Source of the DNA: Leuconostoc mesenteroides subsp. mesenteroides ATCC 8293
GTDB lineage: Bacteria > Bacillota > Bacilli > Lactobacillales > Lactobacillaceae
Direction: 5' to 3'
DNA: 64,000 nt
Assembly: GCF_000014445.1 (NCBI RefSeq)
Contig: NC_008531.1
Span: 279,001 to 343,000 of the forward strand
Below, piece after piece: positions 62,614-64,000 of this stretch. The notes under the pieces were generated by a model that did not search any database, had not been told where the DNA came from, and was given only the letters and a program-made list of their open reading frames with translations. The position numbers and the translations under genes are program-made. How positions within the stretch are numbered: position 1 is the stretch's first letter; each line of letters begins with the position of its first letter.

Positions 62614-63840
62614 ATGAACATTGGTTTGTTTACGGACACGTACTTTCCACAAGTCAGTGGAGTTGCGACTTCGATTAAGACACTTAAAGAAGCACTTGAA
62701 AGTCAGGGGCACGAAGTTTATATTTTTACATCTACTGACCCCAAGGTACCTAAAAATAAATTTGAATCGCATATTTATCGTTTTTCAAGCCTCCCATATC
62801 TTGGATTTAAAGATCGTCGACTAGCATTTCGTGGCTTGATTCAAGCTGTTGAAATTGCCAAATCTGTACAACTCGACATTGTACATACCCAAACAGAATT
62901 CTCTTTAGGTTTAATGGGTAAATTTGTGGCGCGACAGTTAAAAATTCCTGCTGTCCACACCTATCATACGATGTATGAAGACTACACCCATTATTTTGCT
63001 AAGGGGATGTTGATTGGACCGCATGGTGTGGGGCGTATTATGAAGGGATATATGGTTAGTATGGCAGGTGTTATTGCGCCGTCAAATCTCGTTCAAGATA
63101 CGCTTCGTCGTTACGGTGTGACCGTGCCTATGAGAGTTATTCCGACAGGTGTTTGTTTACCAGAGCATGGTACGAAACAAACTAACTTACGAGAAAAGTA
63201 TCACTTTTCTGAATTGCAGCCTATTGTTCTGTCGCTGGGACGCTTAGCGTTTGAAAAGAATATTAGTGTGACAATTTCCGTATTTTCTGAAGTATTACAG
63301 ACAATACCCGAAGCACGTTTAGTAATTGCTGGTGATGGTCCAGCACGTAAATCTTTAGAAGAGCAGGTCGAAGAACTAGCGCTTGAAGACAAAATAATAT
63401 TCACAGGGATGGTCAATCATGATGACATCTTTGATTATTATAAGATGTCGAATGTGTTTGTAAGTTCTTCAGATACTGAAACTCAAGGATTAACATTTAT
63501 TGAGGCGATGGCAGCAGATAGACCATTTGTGGCTATACATTCACCTTACTTAGATAATTTAGTTGATAATGAAGCTATTGGTACGTTGGTGAGCGATTAT
63601 GATGAACTACTAGCAGGTATCACAAAATATCTTAAACGACCAAATACAGAAGAAGATATTGCCTATCGGCATAAAAAAATGAAAGACGTGGATGCAAACA
63701 CCTTTGCAACACGTGTTTTAGCATTTTATGATGATATTTTGGCCAGTTATCATGCTAGCGACGTGGAAGATGAGTATCCCAATGATGAAGAGGTGGGATA
63801 TATGAAACGTATCTTACGTAATCCATTCAGGAGAAATTAA
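62614..63840 (+). CDS. GT4 glycosyltransferase, diacylglycerol glucosyltransferase type
   Basis: A 408-residue GT-B enzyme. ATG 62614 is chosen, since GGAG 7 bases upstream serves it. The N-terminus MNIGLFTDTYFPQVSGVATSIKTL and FKDRRLAFRG match the streptococcal/enterococcal 1,2-diacylglycerol 3-glucosyltransferase. The donor-binding region has VLSLGRLAFEKNISV and DTETQGLTFIEAMAA (E-x7-E motif). It makes monoglucosyl-diacylglycerol, precursor of the lipoteichoic acid anchor. A second transferase begins at the next base. Confidence 0.92.
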   Translation: MNIGLFTDTYFPQVSGVATSIKTLKEALESQGHEVYIFTSTDPKVPKNKFESHIYRFSSLPYLGFKDRRLAFRGLIQAVEIAKSVQLDIVHTQTEFSLGLMGKFVARQLKIPAVHTYHTMYEDYTHYFAKGMLIGPHGVGRIMKGYMVSMAGVIAPSNLVQDTLRRYGVTVPMRVIPTGVCLPEHGTKQTNLREKYHFSELQPIVLSLGRLAFEKNISVTISVFSEVLQTIPEARLVIAGDGPARKSLEEQVEELALEDKIIFTGMVNHDDIFDYYKMSNVFVSSSDTETQGLTFIEAMAADRPFVAIHSPYLDNLVDNEAIGTLVSDYDELLAGITKYLKRPNTEEDIAYRHKKMKDVDANTFATRVLAFYDDILASYHASDVEDEYPNDEEVGYMKRILRNPFRRN

Positions 63841-64000
63841 TTGAAAGTTTTACTTTATTTTGAAAATCAAAATTTAATAGCTAAGTCTGGTATTGGACGT
63901 GCGTTAAAGTTACAAAAAGAAGCCTTATCTTACACAGATGTTGAAGTAACTACTGATACCCAGTCCCTTGATTACGATGTACTGCATATTAATACATACG
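63841..64000 (+). CDS. Second glycolipid glycosyltransferase, 3' end outside the window
   Basis: A TTG start directly after the stop of the preceding gene, with AGGAG at 63829-63833. The 53 visible codons read MKVLLYFENQNLIAKSGIGRALK ... YDVLHINTY, which fits the N-terminus of CpoA-like enzymes that add the second sugar to monoglucosyl-diacylglycerol and usually follow the first transferase. The SGIGRA motif is the N-terminal glycine-rich loop of GT4 enzymes. The rest lies beyond the window. Confidence 0.8.
   Translation, partial: MKVLLYFENQNLIAKSGIGRALKLQKEALSYTDVEVTTDTQSLDYDVLHINTY

Overview
The window is a low-GC, densely coded chromosomal segment of a lactic acid bacterium, almost certainly Leuconostoc, near the L. 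mesenteroides / L. pseudomesenteroides group. The strongest marker is a 492-residue sucrose phosphorylase at 57262-58740 whose catalytic residues fall at D196, E237 and D295, the numbering known for the L. mesenteroides enzyme. Supporting signs are serine-rich LysM/CAP wall proteins, a FemX-type bridge enzyme, the mevalonate-pathway HMG-CoA reductase, an Nramp manganese importer in an operon with a usp gene, and D-2-hydroxyacid dehydrogenase use. No rRNA, insertion sequence, prophage or CRISPR array was seen.

Layout. 1-6091: cell envelope (two LysM/CAP paralogues flanking a degenerate NlpC/P60 gene, FemX, PBP2B). 6136-11115: an sdpRI-like pair behind a 30-bp perfect inverted repeat, a MacB-like ABC protein, an LCP wall-polymer ligase and a small membrane protein. 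11175-14976: Ppx/GppA, HMG-CoA reductase, an uncharacterised protein and a sirtuin without zinc cysteines. 15026-18699: metal homeostasis (CDF zinc exporter with a CzrA-type operator, mntH-usp behind a long structured leader, CzrA-type ArsR sensor). 18748-21886: tRNA-Leu, an orphan oppA with a frameshifted signal peptide, a candidate minus-strand small RNA and a nucleoside hydrolase. 21963-29558: chromosome-maintenance block rsmG-parA-parB-DUF951-ychF-DUF1129, then a two-component system with a DD-carboxypeptidase. 29616-31855: nagB under NagR/DasR-type operators, and pgi. 31914-35645: c-di-AMP/osmotic module busR-busAA-busAB. 35684-40902 (mostly minus strand): an ABC-2 exporter, an XRE/membrane-protein pair, tRNA-Glu, small ORFs and an isochorismatase-like hydrolase. 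41524-48872: an eight-gene operon with two sets of amino-acid ABC importer parts, a PLP aminotransferase, a D-2-hydroxyacid dehydrogenase and an MFS transporter. 48915-55870: tgt (lacking the zinc ligands), yajC, an alpha/beta hydrolase, mprF, HD, NUDIX and histidine-phosphatase genes. 56002-58791: sucrose phosphorylase operon with a CcpA cre box and a LacI-type operator. 58830-62507: heterodimeric ABC exporter. 62552-64000: two glycolipid glycosyltransferases, the second cut by the window edge.

How the genes fit together. Several local circuits can be read from the DNA: a zinc sensor with a candidate operator at the exporter gene, BusR with nested TTGTC/GACAA repeats over the busA promoter, tandem NagR-like boxes at nagB, and cre plus LacI boxes at the sucrose operon. 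The most interesting metabolic unit is 41524-48872, which looks like a self-contained import, transamination, reduction and export route from an amino acid to a 2-hydroxy acid. Its substrate cannot be read from sequence alone.
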